DNA of 64,000 bases from Prevotella sp. UBA1705 (GCA_002317385.1 DCJH01000044.1:1-64000), one strand, 5' to 3'. Positions 35,343-45,489 are shown, counted from the first letter of the stretch. The notes: generated by a model not told the origin, from the letters alone. A program made the numbers and translations.

Positions 35343-37652
35343 ATGGCATTTGAAGAAACCCGCGAGCAACAACAGATGTACAACTACTTCCGCAGTTGCA
35401 TCTACATCTTTCTGATTATTGAAATCGTGATGAACTTGCCTATCACGGCAGACAACCGTGTCACGCAGTTTGTCCTCGACCTCTTGACACGCTTTCAAGT
35501 GTTCAATTCCGTATCGGGCTGCAAGATAGCGGAGCTGATTTGTATCTGTGTGGTTTGCATCGGAACAAAAGCGAAGAAGGCCTTGAAGTTCAACGTCAGG
35601 ACAATGGTAATCTATCCCGTCTTAGCCGGACTGACTTTGGTGGGGCTGTGTTTCATCTTCCATGGCTTGGACTTCGGAATGCAGTGGATGGGTTTTCCGG
35701 CAAGTCGCTTGCTCTATGCAGTGTGCTCGGTGGTGGGCACGATGCTCGTGCATCAAGGATTGGACGGCATCGCCAAATACTACAATTATAAGGTGGGTGA
35801 CGACCGTTTCAATTTCGAGAACGAATCCTTCCAACAGTCGCAGGCATTGGTGAGTAACGACTATTCAGTGAACATCCCGATGATTTTCTATTGGAAGCGG
35901 AAGATGCACAAGGGATGGATCAATATCATCAATCCCTTTCGGGGAACGATAGTCCTCGGTACACCGGGTTCGGGTAAGTCGTTTGGTATCATCGACCCGT
36001 TTATCCGTCAGCACGCTGCCAAGGGCTTTGCCCTGATGGTGTATGATTTTAAGTTTCCCACCCTTGCCAAGACATTGTTTTACCAGTACTGCAAAAACAA
36101 GAAGATGGGGCGATTACCCGACAACTGCGGGTTCAGGATTGTCAATTTCACCGATGTGGAATACTCCAACCGCATCAACCCGATTCAGAGGAAATACATC
36201 CCTGACCTTGCGGCGGCTTCGGAGACGGCAGCCACGCTCTTGGCTTCACTCAACAAGGGTGGTGGCGAGAAGAAAGGTGGTTCGGAGGCGTTCTTTACCA
36301 ACTCAGCGGAGAATTTTCTGGCAGCCATCATCTATTTCTTTGTTAATTTTCATCCCGTGGGTTTCAAGGACGGCAAACGACTGAAACGCTTCATATCACA
36401 TAAGGGAAGAAAATTGGAGTTGGTTATCCGCAACTGGGATGACTTCAACGCCCTCGACGAGCAGGGAAACGTGGTGCTGGACTTTGTGAACAAGGAGGGC
36501 AAGGACGTATCCACGGACGAGGACAGGATGTTTGTGGACTTGAACGGCTTTTCCTATCTCGACAGGACGGGGCAAGAGATTGTTATCGACCGCTGTTGGT
36601 ATGAGGACAAGGACGGCAACGAGGTGGAACCGGACACCGTGACGGGCGAATACTCGGATATGCCACACGTACTGTCGTTCCTCGGCAGGCCTTACGACCA
36701 GGTGTTTAACATCCTCATGCAGGACGACAAGATTGCCTCGCTGATGGCACCCTTCAAGAGTGCTTACGAGAACAAGGCGAATGACCAGCTTGAAGGTATG
36801 GTGGGCACGCTCCGTGTCAATGCAGCACGGCTTGTGTCTCCGGAAGCATACTGGGTATTTACAGGGGACGACTTCGACTTGAAAATTTCGGACAGGGAGC
36901 ATCCGAGCTATCTGGTCATCGCCAACGACCCGGAGAAGGAGCAGGTCATCGGTTCGTTGAACGCTTTGGTGCTCAATCGTCTCATTACACGTGTGAACTC
37001 CAAGGGGAACATCCCCGTGAGCATCATCGTGGACGAGTTGCCTACACTTTACTTCCACAAGATAGACCGGCTTATCGGTACGGCGCGTTCCAACAAGGTG
37101 GCGGTAACGCTCGGTTTTCAGGAGCTGCCACAGTTGGAAGCGGATTACGGCAAGGTGGGGATGCAGAAGATTATCACCACTTGCGGTAACATCTTCATGG
37201 GGGCAGCACGGAACAAGGAGACGCTCGAATGGGCGCAGAACGATGTGTTCGGCAAGGTGAAGCAGACTTCGCAGTCTATCTCCATCAATGACCAGAAAGT
37301 ATCCACGACCATTTCAGAGAAGATGGACTACCTTGTGCCGGCAGCCAAGATAGCGGACATGGCCACAGGTTGGTTGGCAGGACAGGCGGCACGTGACTTC
37401 ACGGCCACGGACGAAAAGATGCTGAGCCGTTTCGACATCGAGCAGTCCGAGGAGTTCAAGACCACGAAATACTTCTGTAAGACGCACTTCGACATGAAGA
37501 AAATCAAGCAGGAGGAAGAACACTATGTGCCCCTGCCAAAGATTTACGAGTTCAAGGATGACAGGGAGAAAGAAATCATGCTCAACCGCAACTTCGTCCG
37601 TATCAACAAGGAGGTGGAAAGCATGGTCAAGGAACTCTTGGGAATGGCGTAG
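35343..37652 (+). CDS. mobC: VirD4-like type IV coupling protein (MobC in CTnDOT naming)
   Basis: A 769-residue inner-membrane ATPase that brings the relaxase-DNA complex to the T4SS channel. Hydrophobic segments occupy about 10-35 and 85-145. The Walker A motif GTPGSGKSFG is at about 206-215, with the DFKFPTLAK block after it and Walker B in VSIIVDELPTLYF (about 560). The VTLGFQELPQLEADYG and CGNIFMGAARNKETLEW motifs are typical of the Bacteroidetes TraG/VirD4 group. In CTnDOT this gene sits with mobAB; here it ends the tra operon. Confidence 0.92.
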   Translation: MAFEETREQQQMYNYFRSCIYIFLIIEIVMNLPITADNRVTQFVLDLLTRFQVFNSVSGCKIAELICICVVCIGTKAKKALKFNVRTMVIYPVLAGLTLVGLCFIFHGLDFGMQWMGFPASRLLYAVCSVVGTMLVHQGLDGIAKYYNYKVGDDRFNFENESFQQSQALVSNDYSVNIPMIFYWKRKMHKGWINIINPFRGTIVLGTPGSGKSFGIIDPFIRQHAAKGFALMVYDFKFPTLAKTLFYQYCKNKKMGRLPDNCGFRIVNFTDVEYSNRINPIQRKYIPDLAAASETAATLLASLNKGGGEKKGGSEAFFTNSAENFLAAIIYFFVNFHPVGFKDGKRLKRFISHKGRKLELVIRNWDDFNALDEQGNVVLDFVNKEGKDVSTDEDRMFVDLNGFSYLDRTGQEIVIDRCWYEDKDGNEVEPDTVTGEYSDMPHVLSFLGRPYDQVFNILMQDDKIASLMAPFKSAYENKANDQLEGMVGTLRVNAARLVSPEAYWVFTGDDFDLKISDREHPSYLVIANDPEKEQVIGSLNALVLNRLITRVNSKGNIPVSIIVDELPTLYFHKIDRLIGTARSNKVAVTLGFQELPQLEADYGKVGMQKIITTCGNIFMGAARNKETLEWAQNDVFGKVKQTSQSISINDQKVSTTISEKMDYLVPAAKIADMATGWLAGQAARDFTATDEKMLSRFDIEQSEEFKTTKYFCKTHFDMKKIKQEEEHYVPLPKIYEFKDDREKEIMLNRNFVRINKEVESMVKELLGMA

Positions 37653-37678
37653 ATAGAAATGAGAAACAAGAGTAAAGA

Positions 37679-38377
37679 ATGGAGAAATTATCATTATGCA
37701 GACGACCGCTTTTGCCGGGATTGAGCGGTAGTGCCTTGAAGGTGATAGCAGTGCTTTCGATGGTTACGGACCACTGTGCTTACTATCTTATGAGTCACGG
37801 CACGTGGCTCTATGAAGTGATGCGTTGTTTCGGGCGCATCGCCTTCCCGGTCTTTGCATTCCTTGTGGCCGAGGGCTTTGCCCATACCAAAGACAGGATG
37901 AAATACTCCCTTTCCCTCTTGTGTTTTGCCGTGGTGAGCGAACTGCCTTGGTACTTGCTCAATGGCAACGACGGTACGCACAATGTGCTCTTTACCTTGG
38001 CGTTGGGTGTTGTCGCCTTGGCGGTTTTCGAGGGGATGAAAGAGCGTTTGCTTTGGGCCGTCGTTGCAGTCCTTAGCCTTGCAGGGTTGGCCACTTGGTT
38101 GGGCGTGGATTACGAATGGAGAGGAGTACTGATGATAGCCATGTTCTATCTTCTTCGCTGCAAGCAAGGAAGTAATCCAAACATCGACCACCGTACACTT
38201 CAACTTCTATGCACCTTTCCACTGATGATGCACTACGGCATGGTTGGTGCATTACTCGCTTGCTTTATCTTGCTTTTATACAACGGACAGCGTGGTTTTA
38301 TCCATGGCAAGGTAGCCAAATATGGCTTCTATGCCTTTTATCCATCGCATCTATTTCTGCTGTGGACGGTATTATAA
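37679..38377 (+). CDS. traX: TraX family membrane protein
   Basis: A 232-residue polytopic membrane protein of the TraX family. In plasmid F, TraX N-acetylates the pilin. The family opening is clear: LSGSALKVIAVLSMVTDHCAYYL (cited as SGSALKVIAVLSMVTDH), GRIAFPVFAFLVAEGFAHT, and FYAFYPSHLFLLWTV at the end. Seven or so hydrophobic segments. It is the last tra gene before the oppositely oriented metal-efflux cargo. Confidence 0.88.
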   Translation: MEKLSLCRRPLLPGLSGSALKVIAVLSMVTDHCAYYLMSHGTWLYEVMRCFGRIAFPVFAFLVAEGFAHTKDRMKYSLSLLCFAVVSELPWYLLNGNDGTHNVLFTLALGVVALAVFEGMKERLLWAVVAVLSLAGLATWLGVDYEWRGVLMIAMFYLLRCKQGSNPNIDHRTLQLLCTFPLMMHYGMVGALLACFILLLYNGQRGFIHGKVAKYGFYAFYPSHLFLLWTVL

Positions 38378-38558
38378 ACGAGCGTATCAAGAATGACCCG
38401 AGCTTGGTATGTTTATTAGAAAATGAGTGAATTTCATTTTTATGCAAAAACTATAGATTAATCAAATTAACCTTCCAAGATTAATAAGTCACAGAATTAT
38501 AATTACTCATTATAAGTATAGAAGTTCTGTAGAAATAATAAAACAAAAACTCAGCATC

Positions 38559-39431
38559 TTATTCAAGGTCTTCAACATGACACTCTGTGCCAGGACGCTC
38601 TATTTCTGTTGTAACATGGGTAATGTTGTAGTTTGAGGCAATATTAGCAATATCCTGCTTGATTTCTTCGATAGTAGTACTTTCTGTTACCACATGAAGA
38701 GTTAGTACGTGAAATTCACCGTCTAAACTCCACACATGGATATCGTGAACCGATTCCACATCGTTTATCGTGAGTAAATCAGCTGTGAGCTTTTCTATGG
38801 AAACATTGTCGGGAACAGCTTGAAGTAATACTTTGAATACACTTTTAAGATTGTTCCACACATTTGTTAGCACCCAAATACTTATTAAAATCGAGAGTAT
38901 GGGGTCTATGGCGGGGAAGTTTACGAACATCATCACAATACTCGCTCCGAGTACACCTACCCATCCGAGAACATCTTCCATTATGTGTAGGAAAACAGAA
39001 CGTTCGCTTAATGAGTTGCCGGTCTTCACTCGAAAGGCAGCAGCTCCATTAATTATAATTCCCAGGATGGCCATCCAAAGCATACCCTGAGCACTCACGT
39101 TTTGTGGGGTCATAACACGTTTACATGCCTCTATAAGAACAAACACTGAACTCAGTGTAAGGACGCCAGATAGGAAAATACTGCTAAGGAGTGAGAAACG
39201 TTTATAACCATAAGAGTACTTTGAATCACGTCCTTTTGTTGATTTCTTTTGAAGTGCCCAAGCAGAACCTAATGATAGACAGTCACCAAAATCATGAAGC
39301 GCATCGGTAAGAATTGCAATACTGTTAGTCATAAGACCACCAATGACTTCTATAACGACGAAAAATGCATTCAAATAGAACGCTGTAGAGATATTTTTCT
39401 CCGCATTTGAATGATTGTGAGAATGTGCCAT
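38559..39431 (-). CDS. Cation diffusion facilitator (CDF) metal exporter
   Basis: A 290-residue CDF transporter exporting Zn2+-type divalent cations in exchange for protons. The His-rich N-terminus (MAHSHNHSNAEK), the transport-site motif ILTDALHDFGDCLSLG (about 40-55, HD/D pair) and six membrane segments are visible. The cytoplasmic C-terminal metallochaperone-like domain (SVHDIHVWSLDGEFHVLTLHV) is complete. It follows the Fur-family gene by 62 bp, and both are probably co-regulated by metal. Confidence 0.92.
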   Translation of the reverse strand: MAHSHNHSNAEKNISTAFYLNAFFVVIEVIGGLMTNSIAILTDALHDFGDCLSLGSAWALQKKSTKGRDSKYSYGYKRFSLLSSIFLSGVLTLSSVFVLIEACKRVMTPQNVSAQGMLWMAILGIIINGAAAFRVKTGNSLSERSVFLHIMEDVLGWVGVLGASIVMMFVNFPAIDPILSILISIWVLTNVWNNLKSVFKVLLQAVPDNVSIEKLTADLLTINDVESVHDIHVWSLDGEFHVLTLHVVTESTTIEEIKQDIANIASNYNITHVTTEIERPGTECHVEDLE

Positions 39432-39493
39432 AGTATTTTTTTGTTAGTTCTAGTACAGAAATTAGAGGATTACATATAGTTATATTGCAAAGG

Positions 39494-39925
39494 TTATATC
39501 CTTCTTTCGTTTTTAGAACATTCTGGACATATTCCTTTTACGAGTAAACTTACCGTACGCATTGCATACCCTTCTGGAAGAGTTACTCCAGGCATGGGCT
39601 CATTGTCGAGACAAAAGGTTCGGTTGCAGTGTTCACAATAAAAATGTGGATGTGCATCCATATCACCACCTTCATCTTTGCTCGAGCAGAGTTCATAACG
39701 CTGGCCACCACTTCCATCATCAATCACATGCACAAGATGTTTTTTCTTGAATACGCAAAGAGCTCGGAAGATGCTCGATTTGTCAAGAGATATAATCTTT
39801 GCTTCCAATTCTTGCATAGATAATGGACGAAAGCTTGTACCCAATGTACGAGCAACGATTATACGGTTTGCCGTCGGCTTAACCCCATGACTCGTCATCA
39901 ATTCAATATATCTGTCTAAATCCAT
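39494..39925 (-). CDS. Fur-family metal-responsive repressor
   Basis: A 143-residue regulator with the Fur winged-helix DNA-binding domain (SHGVKPTANRIIVARTL, MQELEAKIISLDKSSIFRALCVF). A dimerisation and metal domain follows (HPHFYCEHCNRTFCLDN), and a CPEC structural-zinc motif lies at the end. The neighbours (CDF, CzcCBA) suggest a zinc- or cobalt-sensing repressor of the cargo. The -7 box ends only 4 bp before the ATG at 39925, so the transcript may be leaderless. The next in-frame Met (MTSHG) is too far in to keep helix 1. Confidence 0.88.
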   Translation of the reverse strand: MDLDRYIELMTSHGVKPTANRIIVARTLGTSFRPLSMQELEAKIISLDKSSIFRALCVFKKKHLVHVIDDGSGGQRYELCSSKDEGGDMDAHPHFYCEHCNRTFCLDNEPMPGVTLPEGYAMRTVSLLVKGICPECSKNERRI

Positions 39926-39929
39926 AATA

Positions 39930-39937
39930 CAAAGATA
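39930..39937 (-). promoter_or_regulatory. -7 promoter box of the Fur-family gene
   Basis: TATCTTTG on the minus strand. It ends 4 bp before the ATG, which leaves almost no leader. Confidence 0.6.
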
Positions 39938-40111
39938 CAAATGTTTTCGTCCTTTGAAAATCAAATGTCTAATTTTTATGTGATTATCATTGTGGACTCT
40001 CTAAATTACATTTGAAAAATGTTGGTACAGATACTTAATTATGTAAACTTTTACTCGACAAACAGTATAGATAGCGATTGTATGTACTATTGTTGTTTTA
40101 TATAAAGTAGT

Positions 40112-40147
40112 CTGCTCTTTGTACACATATATAGGTACAAAGAGCAG
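40112..40147 (-). terminator. Terminator of the RND efflux operon
   Basis: A perfect 13-bp inverted repeat (ctgctctttgtac with gtacaaagagcag, 10-nt loop), 13 bp after the adaptor stop, followed on the minus strand by actactttat. Confidence 0.75.
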
Positions 40148-40160
40148 GCACTTCAAAATA

Positions 40161-41048
40161 TTATTCTAATACTCCATTGATGAACATATCGGGGAGCAGC
40201 TTAAAATCAGGTTTTTCCGTTATACGAGCATGTACCGTGACACTCTTGGAGGCATCATCAAAAGTAGAATTGATATCGTAAATTTTAGCCTTAAATTTCA
40301 CTTTAGGAGTGTTGGTAAGAGTTATGGATAGCTCTTGCCCGATGTGAATCTTTGGCAAATCTTTTTCAAACACTTTTAAATCGGCATGTATGTTCTCGTT
40401 GTTAACCACTTGCATCAGAGATGTTGACACATCTACAAAGGAACCCATGCTTACTACTATCTTCCCAACGATGCCACTGATAGGAGAACGTACTGGGATT
40501 AGAGTTGAAAATTTCCCAGATAAACTTGGTTTTACTCCAATCTGAGAAAGCTGGCGTCCAATCCCCTCCATTTGTGAAGTAATGATGGCATAAGCTGATT
40601 CGGCCTGCTGAAGTGTCTTTTGAACTCCTGCTCCCTGGTTCATTAGTGTACGTTGACGGTCGAGTTCGAGTTGAGCTGCTTGACGCTCATTGTATGCCTG
40701 TAGATATTGGCGTTGGAGAGCTACGACCTCTGTATTCTCAATGTATGCTACAATTTGATTCTTTCTCACTCGGGTGCCTTCTTTCACAAGTATGCTACGT
40801 ATCAATCCATTGACGATAGGTGAAATCTCTGCACGGTCTTGAGGATCCAGACTAAGTTTGCCAGTCATCCTAACGACACTGTCTGTTCTACTTATATCAG
40901 GTGCTGGGTCTGCGTCAATAGTTTCCTCCTCTTCACCACTTTCCTCACTCTCGACCTTACTTGTTTGTTTGCTATTATTGTCTCTTCCACAGGAAGTAAT
41001 AGAAACTATAGCAAACATCATCACAATATAAAAGAATATCTTTTTCAT
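40161..41048 (-). CDS. RND metal-efflux periplasmic adaptor (CzcB-like), C-terminally short
   Basis: A 295-residue membrane-fusion lipoprotein (signal MKKIFFYIVMMFAIVSITSC, Cys 20 lipidated). It is the CzcB/CusB-like partner joining the inner-membrane pump to the outer-membrane channel. The lipoyl half-motifs (GLIRSILVKEGTRVRKNQIV, PVRSPISGIVGKI), the helical hairpin (about 110-165) and the beta-barrel domain (DLPKIHIGQELSITL) are visible. It stops at LLPDMFINGVLE, where homologues usually run on for 60-100 residues of membrane-proximal domain. A terminator follows directly. Overlaps the TolC-like gene by 4 bp. Confidence 0.85.
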   Translation of the reverse strand: MKKIFFYIVMMFAIVSITSCGRDNNSKQTSKVESEESGEEEETIDADPAPDISRTDSVVRMTGKLSLDPQDRAEISPIVNGLIRSILVKEGTRVRKNQIVAYIENTEVVALQRQYLQAYNERQAAQLELDRQRTLMNQGAGVQKTLQQAESAYAIITSQMEGIGRQLSQIGVKPSLSGKFSTLIPVRSPISGIVGKIVVSMGSFVDVSTSLMQVVNNENIHADLKVFEKDLPKIHIGQELSITLTNTPKVKFKAKIYDINSTFDDASKSVTVHARITEKPDFKLLPDMFINGVLE

Positions 41049-42283
41049 TTTCCATTCAAATAATTAAGTTCAACAATAGCTTTTTTATAGTTTCGTTGTG
41101 CATCAATATAAGACGCCCAAACATCCAAAGCTGTCTGCATATTTTGCATGAATTCCACATAACCGATAGAACCATTCTCATAACTTACGCGTGAAATGCG
41201 TTCCACCTCTTGGGCTTGTGGTATTCCTGTATTTTTATAGTAATTTAGTAAATCTTTGGCCGTGATATAGTTGTTATAGGCTGCTTCGTAAGTTCGCTTG
41301 ATCATATTTTCTTGACTCCTTAAATTTAATTTAGCAATCTCAAGATCTTTCTTAGCAGCTTTTACACGAGCCTTTGTGGCTCCGAAGGAAAGCGGTATAT
41401 TCACACCCACAGAGAATCCCATGAAATCACCTTTTGAATACGCTCTCCTATCGATATTGTAAGGATTAAAACCTTTGATCACCATCTGTAAGTTTGCTCC
41501 TACCGAAAATGTGGGTAGATACCCACGTTTCTCAAGAGAAAGCTGGCGAGTTGCCACCTCTTCCTCTGCTCGTGCAAGAGAAAGCAAAGGAGAATCTGAA
41601 AGATCTGTAGTATCATTATATACATCATCGAAAGTATTATCATCCTCTGGAACGATGAGTGTATCTACGTTCAGCAATTTGGCCAGCATGAGTTGAGTTG
41701 TTTGGAAATATCTCCTTGCATTTTGGCTCTTTATCTCATTTTCAATTTTCAAGCGTTTGGCGTTCATCTGTTCAAGTCGTCCAGTTTCTCCTGCGTTATA
41801 CTTTGCTACTGCCATGCGATTGAAATCTTGATAGATACTGTCTTGGCGAGTATATATCTCAATAATATCATGAGCATAGAGTAGGTCGAAAAATGCCAAA
41901 CTAACTTCTCTACGGAGTTCGTTCTCATTCACAGATAGTTTTCTTTGTTCACTCTCTGTCTGTGCTTTAAGCATTTTTTCCCTCGCAGAATAGACACTTG
42001 GCAGAGCAAAATTTTGACTAATCGTTATAGCGTTATCAGGGCTACCACCACTCGTGGGATCCTGAGAAAGTGATAACGATGTAGCGTCAAGATTGACTGC
42101 TGTTCCTTGCAGAATTTTAGACTTCTCCACTGTCAGTCGTGCACTCTGTAAACCTATGTTATTTTCCGTAGCCATACGAAGTACTTCCTTCAATGTCATA
42201 GACTTCGTTGACTGAGCCATAACATTCATTGAAAAATAAGAATTCAATATTAAGATGGATAATGCAATTAATTTATATTTCAT
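41045..42283 (-). CDS. TolC-like outer-membrane efflux protein (CzcC-like)
   Basis: A 412-residue outer-membrane factor for the RND metal pump. It has a signal peptide (MKYKLIALSILILNSYFSMNVMAQ) and two copies of the outer-membrane-efflux repeat with long coiled-coil helices. Typical phrases are LKEVLRMATENNIGLQSARL, FALPSVYSAREKMLKAQ and GYLPTFSVGANLQMV. It lies between the adaptor and pump genes with 4- and 11-bp overlaps. Confidence 0.9.
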   Translation of the reverse strand: MKYKLIALSILILNSYFSMNVMAQSTKSMTLKEVLRMATENNIGLQSARLTVEKSKILQGTAVNLDATSLSLSQDPTSGGSPDNAITISQNFALPSVYSAREKMLKAQTESEQRKLSVNENELRREVSLAFFDLLYAHDIIEIYTRQDSIYQDFNRMAVAKYNAGETGRLEQMNAKRLKIENEIKSQNARRYFQTTQLMLAKLLNVDTLIVPEDDNTFDDVYNDTTDLSDSPLLSLARAEEEVATRQLSLEKRGYLPTFSVGANLQMVIKGFNPYNIDRRAYSKGDFMGFSVGVNIPLSFGATKARVKAAKKDLEIAKLNLRSQENMIKRTYEAAYNNYITAKDLLNYYKNTGIPQAQEVERISRVSYENGSIGYVEFMQNMQTALDVWASYIDAQRNYKKAIVELNYLNGK

Positions 42284-45200
42284 TTTTCTTCGAATAAAGT
42301 TTGTAAATTGATGGTAAAACTATCAATGTAAGGATTGTAGCGATGAAAAGACCACCGATAACGACCGTGGCAAGTGGACGCTGTACTTCTGCACCATCGC
42401 TATTAGATATTGCCATTGGAAGAAAACCAAGAGATGCAACAAGTGCAGTCATCAGCACTGGACGTAGTCGATGCATACATCCGTTTATGATTCGTTGATT
42501 GATATCGGTAATGCCTTGTTTTTCATAATCGTTAAACTGATTAATTAGCACAATTCCATTGAGCACTACTACTCCAAAAAGAGCAATGAACCCAACACCT
42601 GCCGAAATACTAAAAGGCATTCCGCGAAGCCAAAGTGCAACTATTCCTCCGATGGCTGCAAGAGGTATTTCCGTAAACACAATGAGTACCTCCCGCATAC
42701 TTTTCAGAGTGAGAAAAAGGAGAAAGAATATGATGAACAAGGCCACCGGAACTGCTATAGAAAGACGCGATTTTGCCTCTTTTAGGTTTTCAAATTGACC
42801 TCCGTAAGTATAATAGTATCCAGTTGGTAGCTTAAACTCGTTTGTGAGCTTTTCTTCAATATCATCGATTGTAGTCTCAATGTCTCGACCACGCACATTG
42901 AAACCTACATAGATGCGTCTTTGCCCCTCATCATGAGTTATCTGAGATGGTGCAGTTACATATTTTATCTCTGCTACTTGAGCCAACGGTATGGTTCCAC
43001 CACTCGGTACAGGGAGCTGTAGGTTCTGAATTGTTTCAATCTGATCACGAATTTGCTTATCAATACGTAATACAATATCAAAGCGTCGATCCTCTTCAAA
43101 TACACTTCCTGCAATTGCTCCAGCATAAGCACTCTTCAAAGTGTTATTAGCATCACGAATACTTATGCCGTATGCAGCTAAACGTGCCCTATCATATATT
43201 ACCTGAAGTTGAGGTAATCCTGATACACGCTCCACTACGGGATTTCCTACACCCTCAATATCTTTAATATTCTCTGCAACTCGTTTGGCAAGAGTAGCAA
43301 GGGTGTCTATGTTATTTCCATAAATATTAATTGCCACATCTTGCTTCACACCGGTAATAAGTTCATTTGTTCTCATCTGGATTGGTTGCGACATTTCTAC
43401 ACGCAGTCCATCAACTTTACTCATAGCATCACCCATCAACTCTGAGAGTTCCGCTTGTGTCTTAGCTGTGGTCCACTCACTCTTGGGTTTGAGTTGAATC
43501 ATCATATCCGCACGCTCAACAGGCATGGGGTCAGTGGGAATTTCTGAACTACCAATTCGTGTCACCACCTGCTTCACCTCGGGGAATTGCTTCTTTAGAA
43601 TCTTTTCAGCTTGGGTTGTGGTTTCGATCATTTTAGTCAGACTAGTTCCCTGCTTCATGCTCAATTCCGCACACAAATCACCTTCTTCAAGATTGGGTAT
43701 AAACTCTCCACCCATTTGCGAGAAAATAAATAATGCTCCTGCAAAAATTGCCACACTTGTTCCAACAATGATTTTACTATGCTTTAGACTTCGCTTAAGT
43801 AATGGATGATACCAGACGCAAAGGCGTCGCATCATCTTATCAGAAAATGTCTTTTTATGCTGAGTCTTTCGCGAGAGGAAAAGCGAACTTGCCATCGGCA
43901 CATACGTTAGAGAGAGAATAAAAGCTCCCAGTACAGCAAAAAAAACAGTCATGGCCATTGGACGAAACATCTTGCCCTCAATGCCTACAAGTGTAAACAA
44001 TGGAACGTAAACGGTCATTATAATAATCTCTCCAAAAGCGGCACTTTTACGTATTTTGTTTGAACCTTTACTAACAACTATATCCATATCAGCTTGAGAT
44101 AGTTTAACCTTACCTGTACTCTTCCCATATGATACAATAAACGTTGTTACACATTCTACGATAATTACGGCACCGTCAACGATGATACCAAAGTCGAGTG
44201 CCCCCAGACTCATAAGATTACCGCCTACTCCAAAAGTTTTCATCATCCCAAAAGCAAACATCATAGCGAGTGGAATAACTGATGCCACAACCAGTCCTGC
44301 ACGTATATTACCAAGGAATAAAACTAACACAAACATAACGATAAGAAGACCAAGTACTAAGTTCTCGGTGATTGTGAAAGTTACACGATCTACCAACTGC
44401 GTTCGGTCGATGAATGGTTCAATGACAAGACCCTCTGGCAGACTTTTTTGAATCTGAGTTATACGATCCTTCACATTCTTTATTACATCCTGAAAGTTTT
44501 CTCCCTTAAGCATCAGTGTGATACCCGACACTACTTCTCCCTCACCATTTCGCGTCACTGCACCATAGCGCATTGCATGTCCCAGCCGAACATCGGCTAC
44601 ATCTTTCACAAGCACAGATATTCCATTGATAGACTTTACTGGAATCTGACGAATATCTTCAAGCGTACGAGTAAGACCTATTCCACGTATAAAATACTGA
44701 TTGTTGCCTTGTTCAATATAACTACCACCGGTATTCTCATTGTTATCTTCAATAGCTTTATATAAATCGCTGATAGTAAGACCATAAGATGTAAGTTGAT
44801 CAATGTTAACAGCTACCTCATACTGTTTTACATATCCTCCCCATCCATTCACCTCTGCTACACCTTCTGTACCTGCAAATTGCTTTCGTACTATCCAGTC
44901 CTGAACGGTGCGAATATCACTCAGTGTGAACTTATCCTCATATCCCTTTTTCGGGTGTATGGTGTACTGATAAATCTCGCCAAGACCAGTGGAAATTGGT
45001 GCTAAACTAATTTTCCCTGCGTTGTTTGGAATTTGTTCTTCAGCCTCTTTCAGTTGTTGACTCACCTGCTGGCGCGCCCAATAAACATCTACGTCATCTT
45101 TAAACACAAGTGTTACTACCGAGAGACCGCTGCGGCTAATGCTTCTTCTCTCCACAATATCAGGAATATTAGAAAAAGCCATCTCCAATGGTGTTGTAAC

Positions 45201-45392
45201 ATACTGCTCCACTTCTTCCGTACCCAATGTCGGTGCCTGGGTAATCACTTGTACCTGATTATTGGTGATGTCGGGTGTGGAGTCGAATGGTAACTGGCTT
45301 AGCGACACTAATCCCCACACAATGAGAGCTAATGTCATGATACCAATCACCAATTTATTCTTAATGGAAAAATTGATTATCTTCTCAAACAT
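42273..45392 (-). CDS. czcA: CzcA-type heavy-metal RND efflux pump
   Basis: A 1039-residue RND inner-membrane proton antiporter, full length. The TM4 signature reads DFGIIVDGAVIIVE, the HME-1 form (DFGxxxDGAxxxxE). That form is associated with Co2+/Zn2+/Cd2+ pumps, as opposed to the Cu+/Ag+ CusA form. The opening MFEKIINFSIKNKLVIGIMT, the FIPNLEEGDL periplasmic motif and LTYVPMASSLFLSR match the family. It should form the CzcCBA complex with the adaptor and channel. Its base composition is more A+T-rich than the surrounding tra genes. Confidence 0.93.
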   Translation of the reverse strand: MFEKIINFSIKNKLVIGIMTLALIVWGLVSLSQLPFDSTPDITNNQVQVITQAPTLGTEEVEQYVTTPLEMAFSNIPDIVERRSISRSGLSVVTLVFKDDVDVYWARQQVSQQLKEAEEQIPNNAGKISLAPISTGLGEIYQYTIHPKKGYEDKFTLSDIRTVQDWIVRKQFAGTEGVAEVNGWGGYVKQYEVAVNIDQLTSYGLTISDLYKAIEDNNENTGGSYIEQGNNQYFIRGIGLTRTLEDIRQIPVKSINGISVLVKDVADVRLGHAMRYGAVTRNGEGEVVSGITLMLKGENFQDVIKNVKDRITQIQKSLPEGLVIEPFIDRTQLVDRVTFTITENLVLGLLIVMFVLVLFLGNIRAGLVVASVIPLAMMFAFGMMKTFGVGGNLMSLGALDFGIIVDGAVIIVECVTTFIVSYGKSTGKVKLSQADMDIVVSKGSNKIRKSAAFGEIIIMTVYVPLFTLVGIEGKMFRPMAMTVFFAVLGAFILSLTYVPMASSLFLSRKTQHKKTFSDKMMRRLCVWYHPLLKRSLKHSKIIVGTSVAIFAGALFIFSQMGGEFIPNLEEGDLCAELSMKQGTSLTKMIETTTQAEKILKKQFPEVKQVVTRIGSSEIPTDPMPVERADMMIQLKPKSEWTTAKTQAELSELMGDAMSKVDGLRVEMSQPIQMRTNELITGVKQDVAINIYGNNIDTLATLAKRVAENIKDIEGVGNPVVERVSGLPQLQVIYDRARLAAYGISIRDANNTLKSAYAGAIAGSVFEEDRRFDIVLRIDKQIRDQIETIQNLQLPVPSGGTIPLAQVAEIKYVTAPSQITHDEGQRRIYVGFNVRGRDIETTIDDIEEKLTNEFKLPTGYYYTYGGQFENLKEAKSRLSIAVPVALFIIFFLLFLTLKSMREVLIVFTEIPLAAIGGIVALWLRGMPFSISAGVGFIALFGVVVLNGIVLINQFNDYEKQGITDINQRIINGCMHRLRPVLMTALVASLGFLPMAISNSDGAEVQRPLATVVIGGLFIATILTLIVLPSIYKLYSKKNEI

Positions 45393-45455
45393 AAATTCAA
45401 TATATATAACTTAAGGATTTGATACCCTTGTAATAATATAATCCACAAAGATTGT

Positions 45456-45489
45456 TCGTCGTATAAAATCAATTTTTACTATACGACGA
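45456..45489 (-). promoter_or_regulatory. Inverted repeat between the small cargo gene and czcA
   Basis: A perfect 10-bp palindrome (tcgtcgtata with tatacgacga, 14-nt loop), 64 bp before the czcA ATG. It may be an intergenic terminator/attenuator or an operator. Confidence 0.45.

Noticed and set aside
45456..45489. Second metal operator
   Set aside because: The palindrome differs from the one at 45918-45936, so I list it only as an uncharacterised inverted repeat.
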